The translations under genes were made by a program, and so were the position numbers. A stretch of 64,000 nt of DNA from DAITPV01 sp050692555 (GTDB lineage: Bacteria; Actinomycetota; UBA4738; CALAEC01). The stretch spans positions 1 through 64,000 of the forward strand of contig JBOGVS010000006.1 of NCBI GenBank assembly GCA_050692555.1. Direction: 5' to 3'. The notes beneath the pieces are model-generated. The model ran no database searches. It saw only the letters and a list, made by a program, of their open reading frames with translations, and was not told the DNA's origin. Below, in pieces: positions 16,823-25,927 of the stretch; the stretch's first letter is position 1, and each line of letters begins with the position of its first letter.

Positions 16823-18784
16823 ATGAGCCCGCCCGCGCCCGGCCTCCGCAGCCCGATGGCCGCTTCGGCCGTCGTGTTCCTGGCCATCCTCCTGCTCCCC
16901 GGAACGGCGGCCGCCGCGGTCTCGTGCTCGGTGTCCGTCACCACGGCCACCGTGACCATGGGTTCCGGTGACACCGCGAACCTCGCGGTCTCCGGGGCCT
17001 CCATCACCGTCAACGGCACACCCTGCGGGACCACGTCCACCGTGGACACCATCGTGGTGAACGGAGTGGGAGGCAACGAGGTGGTGAACGTGAGCCTGGC
17101 CGGCGGACCGTTCGCCCCGGGGGCCACCCCGGAACCCACCGGTGTTTCGGAGATCGAGATCTCGGCCAGCCTGCGAGGGGGCAGCGACTCCCTGGTCATC
17201 ACGGGCGGCGCGGGCGTGGACACGGTGGCGCTCGGCTCTCTGGGGATCAACCTCACGGGGGACGACGACGCCGACCTCACCTTCACCGGGGTGGAGGGAT
17301 TCGTGGTGAACGGGGCCGAGGGGAACGACGTGGTGACCGGCCGCGGCGACGACGACGTCGGGGTTCCGTTCACCACCGGTATTTTCATGCTCGGTGGGGA
17401 CGGGGACGATGACCTGACGGGTGGGGCGGGCACCGACGGAATCCTCGGGGGAGCCGGGATGGATACCGTGCGCGGGTGGACCGGGAACGACGTGATGTTC
17501 GGCGAAGCCGATGACGACGCGCTCGATGGGGGGGCCGGGGACGACAACCTGTTCGGGGGAACGGGATCCGACGCCGCCCTGTACGCCTCCGCCACCAGCG
17601 CCGTCACCGTGAACCTGGCCACGGCCAGCGCCTCAGGCGGGGGCGTGGGGAACGACACCCTTACCAGCCTCGAGAACGTCACGGGGTCGGACTTCGGCGA
17701 CACGCTCACCGGCGACGACACAGCGAACGTGTTGAACGGCGCCGGTGGAGTCGACGTGCTCCGAGGAGCGGGCGGGGCCGACGCTCTCCTGGGCGGTGAC
17801 GGCCTGGACACCGCGGCCTACGACTCGGAGGGAGCCGGCGTCATGGTGGACCTCCAGACCGGCGCCACCGGCGGAGCGGCGGCGGGCGACACGCTCTCGG
17901 GCGTCGAGAACCTCACCGGTTCGGACTTCGCGGATTCCCTTACCGGAGATGCGGGCACCAACGACCTCCAGGGGGGGAGCGGCGCCGACACCCTGGCCGG
18001 CGGGGGCGGGGACGACGTCATCGCCGGCGGGGCGGGAGCGGACGTTCTGGACGAGGGAGCGGTGCCCAACGGCAGCGACGATCTATCCGGCGGGACGGGA
18101 GTGGACACCATCGTCTACGGGGATCGGGTGACCGACATCGCCCTGTCCCTCAACGGCAACTTCGACGACGGAGCCGCCGCCGAGGGCGACAACGCCAACG
18201 AGGACCTGGAGACCATGGTCACCGGGACCGGGGACGACGTGCTGGTCGGTAACGACGCGGGCCAGCGAATGGAGTCCGGCCCAGGAGACGACTTCATCAT
18301 CGGGGGCGACGGCGACGACACCCTCGTGGCGGGGCCCGGCACGGACACCGCCGACTACCAGGGCGCCACAGGCGGCGTTCGTGTCGACCTGGCCACCGGG
18401 AAGGCCCTCGGAGGCGCCGGCAACGACATCCTGGAGGGCGTGGAGGACCTGATCGGGAGCTTCGGCAGCGACATCCTCAAGGGGAACCTGGGCCCCAACG
18501 AGATCCTGGGCGGGGCGGGCGATGACGAAGTGGCGGGGGGCGGGGGTCGTGACCGACTCTCCGGCGGGAGCGGAGACGACGAGCTCCGGGGCAAGAAAGG
18601 GAACGACGTCCTCCTGGGGAAAGCGGGAAACGACCTGTTGCTGGGTGGGGCCGACAAGGACCGCATGGACGGCGGGCCGGGGGTCGACTCGTGCAAGGGT
18701 GGGCCGGGACCCGACCGGGCCCGCCGTTGCGAAGAAAGGTCACCGTCGCCGGCCCGATCCAGGGAGCGAGCCGGCTCGTCCTGA
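16823..18784 (+). CDS. Secreted RTX-type calcium-binding repeat protein, paralogue 1
   Basis: The 653-residue protein has a signal peptide (residues about 10-32) and an N-terminal domain with two cysteines (VSCSVS, GTPCGT). Many glycine/aspartate nonapeptides of the GGxGxDxLxGG type follow (GGAGADVL, GGDGDDTLVAG, GGSGDDELRGKKGNDVL), which build Ca2+-binding parallel beta-rolls. Spacer units such as AVTVNLATASASGG recur. A final cysteine pair (SCKGGPGPDRARRC) closes the fold. Proteins of this class act outside the cell as structural, adhesive or enzymatic exoproteins, but no catalytic domain is visible. The ATG follows a GAGGAG site. It is followed directly by a paralogue. Confidence 0.87.
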   Translation: MSPPAPGLRSPMAASAVVFLAILLLPGTAAAAVSCSVSVTTATVTMGSGDTANLAVSGASITVNGTPCGTTSTVDTIVVNGVGGNEVVNVSLAGGPFAPGATPEPTGVSEIEISASLRGGSDSLVITGGAGVDTVALGSLGINLTGDDDADLTFTGVEGFVVNGAEGNDVVTGRGDDDVGVPFTTGIFMLGGDGDDDLTGGAGTDGILGGAGMDTVRGWTGNDVMFGEADDDALDGGAGDDNLFGGTGSDAALYASATSAVTVNLATASASGGGVGNDTLTSLENVTGSDFGDTLTGDDTANVLNGAGGVDVLRGAGGADALLGGDGLDTAAYDSEGAGVMVDLQTGATGGAAAGDTLSGVENLTGSDFADSLTGDAGTNDLQGGSGADTLAGGGGDDVIAGGAGADVLDEGAVPNGSDDLSGGTGVDTIVYGDRVTDIALSLNGNFDDGAAAEGDNANEDLETMVTGTGDDVLVGNDAGQRMESGPGDDFIIGGDGDDTLVAGPGTDTADYQGATGGVRVDLATGKALGGAGNDILEGVEDLIGSFGSDILKGNLGPNEILGGAGDDEVAGGGGRDRLSGGSGDDELRGKKGNDVLLGKAGNDLLLGGADKDRMDGGPGVDSCKGGPGPDRARRCEERSPSPARSRERAGSS

Positions 18785-18807
18785 AACGGCGTCTCCACCA
18801 GGAGTGC

Positions 18808-18835
18808 TTGAAACGCTCGAAACCCCCACTACAAT
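18808..18835 (+). promoter_or_regulatory. Promoter of the second RTX-type gene
   Basis: TTGAAA (18808-18813) and TACAAT (18830-18835) have a 16-base spacer, with GAAAC repeated ten bases apart as in the first copy. Sequence similarity to the region at 16760-16805 extends about ten bases past the -10 element. Confidence 0.72.
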
Positions 18836-18867
18836 CGCCCTAGCCCTACCGAGGAGAAATCCCCGAC

Positions 18868-20802
18868 TTGAGCCCGCCCCAGGTCAGGCGCGGGGCCCGC
18901 TTGCTCGCGGCCTTCCTGTTGCTGACGCTCCCACTGGTGCCTTCAACCGCAGTGGCGGTGGCTTCCTGCTCAGAGGTGGCCGGGACCGCCACCGTGACCA
19001 TGGCTTCGGGTGACACCGCCACGCTGGCGGTGTCGGGAACGGACATCACCATGAACGGCGCCAACTGCGGGACCACCGACACCGTGGACAGCATCGTCGT
19101 GAACGGGTCTAGCGGCACGCAGACCGTGAACCTCAGCCTGGCCGGCGGGCCGTTCGCCCCCGGGGCCACGCCGGAGGCCACCGGCACCTCGGAGATCGAG
19201 ATCACCCTGAGCATGGGGAGCGGAACCGACGTCCTGAACATCACCGGAAGCCCTGATGCCGACACGATCTCGTTGGGGAGCCTGGGGGTGAACCTGAACG
19301 CCGACGACGACGCCGACCTCACCACGGAGTCCACCGAGACCTTCATGGTGGACGCCGGCGAGGGCAATGACGTGGTGTCGGGGCTCGGGGGCGACGACAC
19401 CGGTGCCCCGTTCGCCTCCGCGATAACTCTGAACGGCGAGGGCGGCGCCGACAGCCTGACCGGCGGCGTGGCCAGCGACTCGATCACCGGCGGGGATGGC
19501 GCGGACTTCCTTCTGGGAGAGGCGGGGAACGACACCATCCTCGGAGGCCCCGGCGACGACAATGTCGGCGGATTAGCGGGGAACGACACCCTGGTCGGCG
19601 GAGCCGGGACCGACACCGCCCTGTACGCCTTCGCCGACAAGGGGGTCACGGTGAACCTGGCCACGTCGGCCTCCTCCGGGGGGGCGGGAAGCGACACGCT
19701 GAGCGGCCTGGAGAACGTGACCGGGTCGCCGTTCGACGACACTGTCTTCGGTAACGATTCCCCGAACGTCCTGGACGGTGGCCCCGGATCCGACCTGCTC
19801 CGGGGGGGCGGGGGTGCCGACGCTCTCATCGGTGGTGACGGTATCGACACCGTCTCCTACGACCAGGCCACCGCCGGGGTCACCGCGAACCTGGAGACCG
19901 GGGCAACCGGGGGCGGAGCCGCGGGCAACACGATCAGCGCCGTGGAGAACGTGACCGGCTCGGACTTCGACGACACCATCACCGGGGACGCCTGGGACAA
20001 CGACCTCCATGGCGGAGCGGGGGACGACACCCTGGCCGGCGGTGACGGCAACGACGTTGTCGAGGGAGGGGCGGGCAACGACGTCCTCGACGAGGGGGGC
20101 ACAGCCAACGGGAGCGACGAACTCTCCGGCGGGGACGGGACGGACACGGTGGTGTACGAGGCGCGGGTCGCCGACCTCACCGTGTCCCTCAACGGCGGGT
20201 TCGACGACGGGGCCGCCGGCGAGGGAGACGACATCGACGACGACATCGAAACCGTCCTGACCGGGTCCGGGAACGACTTCATCGTGGGCGACGCCGACGG
20301 CCGACGGCTCGATGGGGGGCCGGGCGACGACCTCCTGATCGGGGCCTCCGGAGACGACATCCTGGTGGGCGGTCCGGGGATCGACACCGCCGACTATCAG
20401 ACAATCACCACCGGCGTTCGGGTGGACCTGGGAGCCGGGCAGGCCACCGGAGGATCCGGGAACGACACCCTCGAAGGGATCGAGAACATCCTGGGGAGCA
20501 GCGGCAGCGACGTCCTGGTGGGGGACCTGGGGCCCAACGAGCTCATCGGCGGGCCGGGGGACGACGACTTGGCCGGGGCCCGAGGTCGTGACCGGCTCTC
20601 GGGCGGGAGCGGGGACGACGAGCTCCGGGGGCTGAAGGGGAACGACGTCCTACTGGGGAAGGCGGGGAACGATCTACTGCTCGGCGGCCCGAAGAAGGAC
20701 CGTCTGGACGGGGGCCCAGGGTTCGACGAGTGCAAGGGGGGGCCCGGCCCGGACCGCGTCCTCCGCTGCAACGAGAAGGTCACCGTCGCCGATCTGATCT
20801 AG
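18868..20802 (+). CDS. Secreted RTX-type calcium-binding repeat protein, paralogue 2
   Basis: The 644-residue product aligns with the preceding gene product throughout: the same signal-peptide layout, cysteine-bearing N-terminal domain (ASCSEV, GANCGT), RTX-like nonapeptides (GGAGNDTLVGG, GGDGNDVVEGG, GGSGDDELRGLKGNDVL) and C-terminal cysteine pair (ECKGGPGPDRVLRC). The start is TTG at 18868, supported by alignment of MSPP with the ATG start of the paralogue and by a GAGGAG site just upstream. A tandem gene duplication that included the promoter is the simplest explanation. No enzymatic domain is seen. Export and calcium-dependent folding are family-level expectations. Confidence 0.87.
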   Translation: MSPPQVRRGARLLAAFLLLTLPLVPSTAVAVASCSEVAGTATVTMASGDTATLAVSGTDITMNGANCGTTDTVDSIVVNGSSGTQTVNLSLAGGPFAPGATPEATGTSEIEITLSMGSGTDVLNITGSPDADTISLGSLGVNLNADDDADLTTESTETFMVDAGEGNDVVSGLGGDDTGAPFASAITLNGEGGADSLTGGVASDSITGGDGADFLLGEAGNDTILGGPGDDNVGGLAGNDTLVGGAGTDTALYAFADKGVTVNLATSASSGGAGSDTLSGLENVTGSPFDDTVFGNDSPNVLDGGPGSDLLRGGGGADALIGGDGIDTVSYDQATAGVTANLETGATGGGAAGNTISAVENVTGSDFDDTITGDAWDNDLHGGAGDDTLAGGDGNDVVEGGAGNDVLDEGGTANGSDELSGGDGTDTVVYEARVADLTVSLNGGFDDGAAGEGDDIDDDIETVLTGSGNDFIVGDADGRRLDGGPGDDLLIGASGDDILVGGPGIDTADYQTITTGVRVDLGAGQATGGSGNDTLEGIENILGSSGSDVLVGDLGPNELIGGPGDDDLAGARGRDRLSGGSGDDELRGLKGNDVLLGKAGNDLLLGGPKKDRLDGGPGFDECKGGPGPDRVLRCNEKVTVADLI

Positions 20803-20858
20803 CAACGAACTGCAGGACTTCGGACCGGGCGGGGAGTCCTCAGGACACTCTGGTGCGT

Positions 20859-20874
20859 GTAGCCAACTGGCTAC
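20859..20874. repeat. Copy 1 of the TAGCCAACTGGCTA palindrome
   Basis: GTAGCCA (20859-20865) and TGGCTAC (20868-20874) flank AC. The same 14-base core occurs at 34003-34016 and 56719-56732. This copy lies between two convergent genes, so it is not an obvious promoter operator. Confidence 0.75.
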
Positions 20875-20929
20875 CACGACGCGAGGCGGCCACCGCCCCT
20901 CCCCCGGGGGCGTCGGCACCGGCCATCTC

Positions 20930-21598
20930 CTACGGGAGCTGGGAGTCGATCCAGGACTGCAGCTCGGGTCCCGACTCGAGGCTGGTGATCAAGGCGTAGC
21001 GGGGCCGATCGTACTTCTGGTCGTCATGCCACACCGCGTGCCACAGCCGCTCGGAGTCCACCACGAACTGGGCCCCGGCGGGCAGCGGAATTCGGTGCTC
21101 GGACGACGGATCGTCCTTCTCCTCCCGGACGATCATGTAGGAGTCGGGGTTGTCGGTGAGCTGAAGCCAGGTTCGAACCACCCACCCGGTGCCCTCCGGA
21201 GTGATGCGATTGTTGTCGTCGGGGTGGAGGTTCTTCAGCGTGTCCGGCTCCGTGTTCGGCTCGAGCTTGATGATCCGGACCCGGCCGAAGTTGGCGCCCA
21301 CGCTCTCCACGTACTTCTTCAGGGTGGGTGACCGTTCGATGTTGTCGGTCCACACCCCGTCCTTGTCGGGTTTCCCGTGCTCCCAGAAACCCCGGGGGTC
21401 GTGCTCACCCGTGGCCGAAGCCAGGATGGCGAAGTTGGTGTCCCCTCCCGACTTCCAATCCACGTACTCGAGCGACTCCCATTCGGCGGGCTCCGGCATG
21501 GGGCCTTCGAACCGCTTCAGCTCGAGGTAACCGGTGCCCTCCATGATCGGCAACGTGACGAACCTCTTCCTGTCGACCTTCTTGCCGGGGGTGTCCAT
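20930..21598 (-). CDS. Putative iron/2-oxoglutarate-dependent oxygenase-like protein
   Basis: The 222-residue soluble protein keeps residues in the order expected for a double-stranded beta-helix dioxygenase or Asp/Asn hydroxylase-like fold: HPDDNN (candidate HxD) near residue 130, then RIPLPAGAQFVVDSERLWHAVWH (candidate distal His) and RYALITS (candidate Arg for 2-oxoglutarate). It starts MDTPGKKVDRKRF and contains GGDTNFAILASA. GGAGG lies about ten bases before the ATG. No neighbour suggests a substrate. The fold call is my inference from motif spacing; the alternative is a plain cupin of unknown function. Confidence 0.5.
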   Translation of the reverse strand: MDTPGKKVDRKRFVTLPIMEGTGYLELKRFEGPMPEPAEWESLEYVDWKSGGDTNFAILASATGEHDPRGFWEHGKPDKDGVWTDNIERSPTLKKYVESVGANFGRVRIIKLEPNTEPDTLKNLHPDDNNRITPEGTGWVVRTWLQLTDNPDSYMIVREEKDDPSSEHRIPLPAGAQFVVDSERLWHAVWHDDQKYDRPRYALITSLESGPELQSWIDSQLP

Positions 21599-21756
21599 GG
21601 TGAACGTGCCTCCTTACAGACGGACGGGTCGCATGATAGTCGAGAGCCGGCCGCCAGCGCCCGAAACGCCTCCGCACGTCCCCCATCTGGCCGACAGCAA
21701 GATTGGCGACTTTCGGAACGACAAGAACGGGCATTGAATCTAAGGCCGGAGCAACG

Positions 21757-21978
21757 ATGCGCCCGCAGAGACGCTCCACGTCCGCGCGGCCCGCCCCCCC
21801 CAAGGATCGCGCGAAGTCCCCTCCTAGCGACGGCTGCTCGCATCCGGAGAGGCGCCTGATGATCCTGATCCGGCCCGGCCTGTCCTTCGTGTTCTGCATG
21901 GACTGCGAGCAGGGCCAGTGGTGGTCGGAGGGACGCGGCCCGATCCCCCGGCCGGAACGCACGGAGCCGCAGAGCTGA
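21757..21978 (+). CDS. Small putative zinc-ribbon protein
   Basis: The 73-residue open frame has a basic, proline-rich N-terminus and then SDGCSHPERR, FVFCMDCEQGQWW. The C-H and C-x2-C pairs separated by about 20 residues could bind zinc. A GGAG site lies five bases before the ATG at 21757, which favours a real gene. It is not recognisable by name and lies seven bases from the convergent end of the next gene. It may be a small regulatory or RNA-binding protein, or a spurious frame. Confidence 0.42.
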   Translation: MRPQRRSTSARPAPPKDRAKSPPSDGCSHPERRLMILIRPGLSFVFCMDCEQGQWWSEGRGPIPRPERTEPQS

Positions 21979-21984
21979 CCGGCT

Positions 21985-22533
21985 TCAGGGCCCGATCAGC
22001 AGCGAGCCGCTGACCTCGTGCTGTCCCGGATCCAGCCGGAAGTCGATGGTGTCCTCGGCGGTGGCTCCGGGACCAATCTCGCCGATGTCCACGGGGACGT
22101 CCGTACCCTCCACCCGCAGCAGGACGGTTCCCTGCCAGGGGTGAGCGGTGTCGTTGGTGATGGGGACCCTCAGCGCCACCTGGCCGTCCGGGTCGGTGGT
22201 GGCCCGGAGGTCGACCGACAGCCCCCCGCACAGCTCTCCGGAGCCGCTCTCTTCCAGGAAGGTCGAAGAGAGAAGGGTGGCCTGCCCGCCGTCCCCCACC
22301 AGGAAGGTGAACGGCGTGGCCACCTCGTCCCTACAGGTCAGCACGTGGGTCAGCCCCCGGAGCGTGGAGACCGTAACGGGGATGAGGAAGGCCCCCAGGA
22401 GAGCCCACAGGGCTAGCTTGGACCGAAGGATCGCAGGCACGAACTGAGTGTGGGACAGGAAGAACCGGGAGTCAAAGGGATCAATGGCGACATCGTCGAA
22501 ATGTCCGACCGCCGGAGCGGCAAGGGGTAGCAT
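21985..22533 (-). CDS. Single-pass membrane protein of unknown function
   Basis: The protein has up to 182 residues, with one membrane helix (LALWALLGAFLIPVTVS, about residues 40-56) and an extracytoplasmic domain of about 115 residues with two cysteines (LTCRDE, ELCGG). That domain has beta-rich phrases such as VALRVPITNDT and GTVLLRVEGTDVPVDIG that suggest an Ig-like fold. The listed start overlaps the promoter of the divergent gene. A GTG at 22440 (MPAILRSKLALW) would be an alternative shorter start; neither has a clear ribosome site. No family name can be given. Confidence 0.6.
   Translation of the reverse strand: MLPLAAPAVGHFDDVAIDPFDSRFFLSHTQFVPAILRSKLALWALLGAFLIPVTVSTLRGLTHVLTCRDEVATPFTFLVGDGGQATLLSSTFLEESGSGELCGGLSVDLRATTDPDGQVALRVPITNDTAHPWQGTVLLRVEGTDVPVDIGEIGPGATAEDTIDFRLDPGQHEVSGSLLIGP
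22528..22533 (+). promoter_or_regulatory. -10 hexamer of an apparently leaderless gene
   Basis: TAGCAT ends six bases before the GTG at 22540 and no ribosome site is present, so transcription probably starts at the initiation codon. Confidence 0.55.
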
Positions 22534-22539
22534 TCCCGC

Positions 22540-23421
22540 GTGGACACGGCGCTCAACGTCCGGCTGAGGCGAATCGGGTATCGCCGTGCCCGGGCCCTGC
22601 TACTGGGCATCGGCCTGGCGGCTCTGGCGGTTATCGCGGCCATCACCTACATCCGGCGGGTCGAGACCGTCGAGGTCGTGGCCACGCTGCTGTTCATTCC
22701 CATCTTCCTGGCGCTGGTGTTCTGGAGGGTTCCGGGAGGGCTGATCGCCGGCCTGGTGGCGTCGGGGACCTACGCCCTGATGCGGCTTCCGGCCATCGAC
22801 GCGGTTGGGTCGGGACCGTTCTTCGGGCTCATCCTTTCCCGGACCGCCGCCTTCGTGGCCTTCGGCCTGATCGGAGGATGGGCGGCCAAGCAGCTCGAGT
22901 CGGCTATCCGGAAGCAGGACCTCTACGACCAGATCGACGACGCCACCGGCCTGTTCAACGCCCGGTTCTTCCTCCAGCAGACGGACCTCGAGCTCTCCCG
23001 CCTGAAGCGTTACCAGACGCTGTTCTCGGTGGCGTGGGTGGACATCCCCGACTCGGCGATCGAAGAGCTGGGACGCCGCAGGGCGACCCGAGCACTTCGG
23101 GACCTGGGGCGGAACATCCGAGAATCCATCCGCACGGTCGACCGCGCCGTCCACGGCCGCATGGACGGCGCTCACCGCCTGGCGGTCATCCTCCCGGAGA
23201 CCGGCCGGGAGGGCGCCCACGTGTTCACCGGCCGGTTCGCGGAGGCCATCGGCCGGCTGGTCTCCGACCTCGGCGGCCGGCTTCCTCGGGACCGGCTCAC
23301 CGCGCGTTCCGCCACACTCCCAGACGACGAGGAGGCCCTTCGGACCCTCCAGGGGGACTTCGACCGGATCGACAGGATCGACCACCCCGAGACGCACGAG
23401 GTGAGCCGCTCGAGGGCGTGA
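22540..23421 (+). CDS. Membrane protein with a degenerate GGDEF domain
   Basis: The 293-residue protein has three to four membrane helices in residues 18-120 (LLLGIGLAALAVIAAITYI, LFIPIFLALVFW, AFVAFGLIGGWAA). A domain beginning DDATGLFNARFFLQQTDLELSRLKRY follows, which is how diguanylate cyclase domains open. At the place of the GGD/EEF signature the sequence reads GRMDGAHRLAVILPET, so the catalytic motif is lost and c-di-GMP synthesis is unlikely. It could bind a nucleotide, or signal by interaction with the hybrid kinase encoded 43 bases downstream. The GTG start is leaderless. Confidence 0.75.
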   Translation: MDTALNVRLRRIGYRRARALLLGIGLAALAVIAAITYIRRVETVEVVATLLFIPIFLALVFWRVPGGLIAGLVASGTYALMRLPAIDAVGSGPFFGLILSRTAAFVAFGLIGGWAAKQLESAIRKQDLYDQIDDATGLFNARFFLQQTDLELSRLKRYQTLFSVAWVDIPDSAIEELGRRRATRALRDLGRNIRESIRTVDRAVHGRMDGAHRLAVILPETGREGAHVFTGRFAEAIGRLVSDLGGRLPRDRLTARSATLPDDEEALRTLQGDFDRIDRIDHPETHEVSRSRA

Positions 23422-23464
23422 CGGGGTCAACGAATTGCGCCGTTCCGCCGACACCTAGTAAGAC

Positions 23465-25918
23465 ATGGTGACCGCCCAGCAGGAGCCGAGACCCAAGCCG
23501 ACGAGGATCCCCGCCACGGCGGCGACCATGGCCATGGCCGTCGGCGGGCTGGTGCTCCTGGGGTGGCTCCTCGACGTCGAGCGGCTCCGGTCCTTCGCCC
23601 CGGGCGCCACGAACCCCACGGTGGCGAGCATCGCGGTGGCCCTGCTCCTGTGCGGGGTGGCCCTTCGGCTGGTGAGCCCCGAACCTCCCCCCCGGGCCGG
23701 AAGGTGGATCGGCCGGGTGCTGGGCGTGGGAGTGGCGGCGGTGGGCCTGCTCAAGCTGGGCGAGTACGCCTTCGGCTGGGACCTCGGCATCGACCAGACC
23801 CTGTTCGTCGAGGACCCCGGGCCGTTCCCGGGGGAGATGGGGCTCCCCACGGCCGTGTCCCTGGTGTCGGTGGGACTGAGCCTGACCCTGCTGGACGTTG
23901 AGACCAGGCGGGGGGTCCGTCCTGCCCAGGGGCTGGCCGTGGCCGGCGTCCTGCTCCCCATCCTCAGCCTGATCGGCCGTCTGTACGGAGTCCCGGGGCT
24001 ATCCAGGCTGGTGCCCGGAACCTCAGCGATGTCCCTGCCCACCGCCGTCACCCTGGTGGCCCTCGCCGTGGGCATCCTGGGGTCCCGCCCCGGGCGCGGC
24101 ATCATGCGGGTGGTCACCAGCGAGGGTCCCGCCGGCATCCTCCTCCGGCGCCTCCTGCCAGGCGCCGTGGTCGCGGTGATCGGAGCGGGATGGCTGCGGC
24201 TGGCCGGAGAGCGTCGCGGGTACCTCACCCCGGAGGCGGGCGCCGCCGCCATCGTGATCATCAGCGCGGTGCTCCTGGCCGTGCTCATCTGGAGGAGCGC
24301 CCGATCCCTGTATCAGGCGGACCTTCAGCGGAAGGACGCGGTCCAGCGGATCACCACCAGCGAGGAGCACTTCCGGGCGGTGGCCGAGAACACCCCGGAC
24401 GCCATCATCACCGCTTCCACCACCGGCACGGTCACCTACTTCAACCCCGGAGCCGAGGCGATGTTCGGCTATCCCGCCGCCGAGGTGGTCGGGCAGCCGA
24501 TCACCATCCTGATGCCCGATAGGTACCACGCCGCGCACCGGCAGGGACTGGTCCGGTACCTGGCCACCGGAGAGCCCCGGGTCATCGGCACCACCGCAGA
24601 GCTCGAGGGCCGGCGGAAGGACGGGGGGGAGTTCCCCCTGGAGCTGTCGCTCTCCGTATGGAACACCGCCGAGGGGAGGTCTTTCACCGGGATCATCAGG
24701 GACATCTCGGCCCGGAAGGAGACCGAGGAGGCGCTCCGCCGAACCCAGGAAGACGCGGAACGGGCCAACCGGGCCAAGAGCGAGTTCCTTTCCCGGATGA
24801 GCCACGAGCTCAGGACCCCCCTCTCCTCGGTGATCGGCTTCGGGCAGCTCCTGGAGATGGAGGAGGAGCTGGAGCCCTCGCAGCGGGAAAGCGTCGAGCA
24901 CATCATCAAGGGAGGGCGCCACCTCCTCTCCTTGATCAACGAGGTCATGGAGATCTCCAGGATCGAGACCGGCCAGCTCAGCTTCTCGATCGAGCCGGTC
25001 CCGGTGGGAGAGGTGACCGCCGAGGCCCTCGGCCTGGTGAGGCAGATGGCCGACGAGCGGCAGATCTCGGTTGAGGTGGACGGCGGACGAGGCCTCACGG
25101 TGATGGCCGACCGCCAGCGGCTGAAGCAGATACTGCTGAACCTTCTGTCCAACGCGGTCAAGTACAACCGGGACGGCGGCACCGTCCGGGTGGCCACCAA
25201 GGAGACCGGGGGCCGGGTTCGGATCGAGGTGGCCGATTCTGGCCCCGGGATCCCCGTGGCCCTCCAGGACGAGCTGTACAGCCCGTTCAACCGTCTGGGC
25301 GCCGAGGCCACCGGGGTGGAGGGGACCGGGCTCGGCCTGGCCCTGTCCAAGGCCCTGGTCGAGGCCATGGGGGGCATGATCGATCTCGACAGTGCCGAGG
25401 GCCGGGGGAGCACGTTCTCCGTGGAGCTGGCCCGGGCCAAGGGCGGGGAGACGGTCTCCGTGGAGGGCGAGGAGCCGCAGGACCTGGAGAGCATGGCGGA
25501 GACCGCCCGGACCGTCCTGTACATCGAGGACAACCCGGCGAACCTGCGGCTGGTCCAGCGGGTGCTGGAGCGCCGGCTCCCGGGGACCCGGGTGCTCTCC
25601 GCCACCGAAGGGCGTGGCGGATTCGAGCTGGCCCGCGAGGAGCATCCCGACCTGATCCTGCTGGACCTGCACCTCCCGGATCTGCCCGGCGAGAAGGTCC
25701 TCCAGCGCCTCAAGGAGCACCCGGAGACCCGGGACATCCCCGTGGTCATCGTCACCGCCGACGCCATCGCGGGACGCTCCGAGCCCCTGTTGTCGGCCGG
25801 GGCCGTGGCCTACCTCACCAAACCGCTCGACCTCCGCCGGCTCCTGGGGCTGGTCGGGGATCTCCCCGCGACCCGGCAGGCCACCGGGCCCAGCGGATCC
25901 ACCGGGTCCACCGCGTAG
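23465..25918 (+). CDS. Membrane hybrid histidine kinase with PAS and receiver domains
   Basis: The 817-residue protein has about eight hydrophobic segments in residues 15-275. A PAS domain (AVAENTPDAIITASTTG, MFGYPAAEVVGQP) follows, then the HisKA box MSHELRTPLSSVIGFGQLLE carrying the phosphorylated His. The ATPase domain has N, G1 and G2 boxes (NLLSNAVKYN, ADSGPGIP, GTGLGLALSKAL). A C-terminal receiver domain has the acceptor Asp in LILLDLHLPDLPGEK and Lys in YLTKPLD. It probably senses a membrane or redox signal through the N-terminus or PAS domain and passes phosphate to its own receiver. No output domain is attached. It is convergent with the GGDEF-EAL gene nine bases away. Confidence 0.92.
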   Translation: MVTAQQEPRPKPTRIPATAATMAMAVGGLVLLGWLLDVERLRSFAPGATNPTVASIAVALLLCGVALRLVSPEPPPRAGRWIGRVLGVGVAAVGLLKLGEYAFGWDLGIDQTLFVEDPGPFPGEMGLPTAVSLVSVGLSLTLLDVETRRGVRPAQGLAVAGVLLPILSLIGRLYGVPGLSRLVPGTSAMSLPTAVTLVALAVGILGSRPGRGIMRVVTSEGPAGILLRRLLPGAVVAVIGAGWLRLAGERRGYLTPEAGAAAIVIISAVLLAVLIWRSARSLYQADLQRKDAVQRITTSEEHFRAVAENTPDAIITASTTGTVTYFNPGAEAMFGYPAAEVVGQPITILMPDRYHAAHRQGLVRYLATGEPRVIGTTAELEGRRKDGGEFPLELSLSVWNTAEGRSFTGIIRDISARKETEEALRRTQEDAERANRAKSEFLSRMSHELRTPLSSVIGFGQLLEMEEELEPSQRESVEHIIKGGRHLLSLINEVMEISRIETGQLSFSIEPVPVGEVTAEALGLVRQMADERQISVEVDGGRGLTVMADRQRLKQILLNLLSNAVKYNRDGGTVRVATKETGGRVRIEVADSGPGIPVALQDELYSPFNRLGAEATGVEGTGLGLALSKALVEAMGGMIDLDSAEGRGSTFSVELARAKGGETVSVEGEEPQDLESMAETARTVLYIEDNPANLRLVQRVLERRLPGTRVLSATEGRGGFELAREEHPDLILLDLHLPDLPGEKVLQRLKEHPETRDIPVVIVTADAIAGRSEPLLSAGAVAYLTKPLDLRRLLGLVGDLPATRQATGPSGSTGSTA

Positions 25919-25927
25919 GAAACGGAC

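Noticed and set aside
16795..20783. Long minus-strand open frames across the RTX-type genes
   Set aside because: They are low-complexity Ser/Pro-rich mirror images of GC-rich calcium-binding repeats, without starts or family matches.
23465..25918. Large minus-strand open frames over the hybrid kinase and other genes
   Set aside because: High-GC codon bias produces long antisense frames; the plus strand carries all kinase motifs in order.
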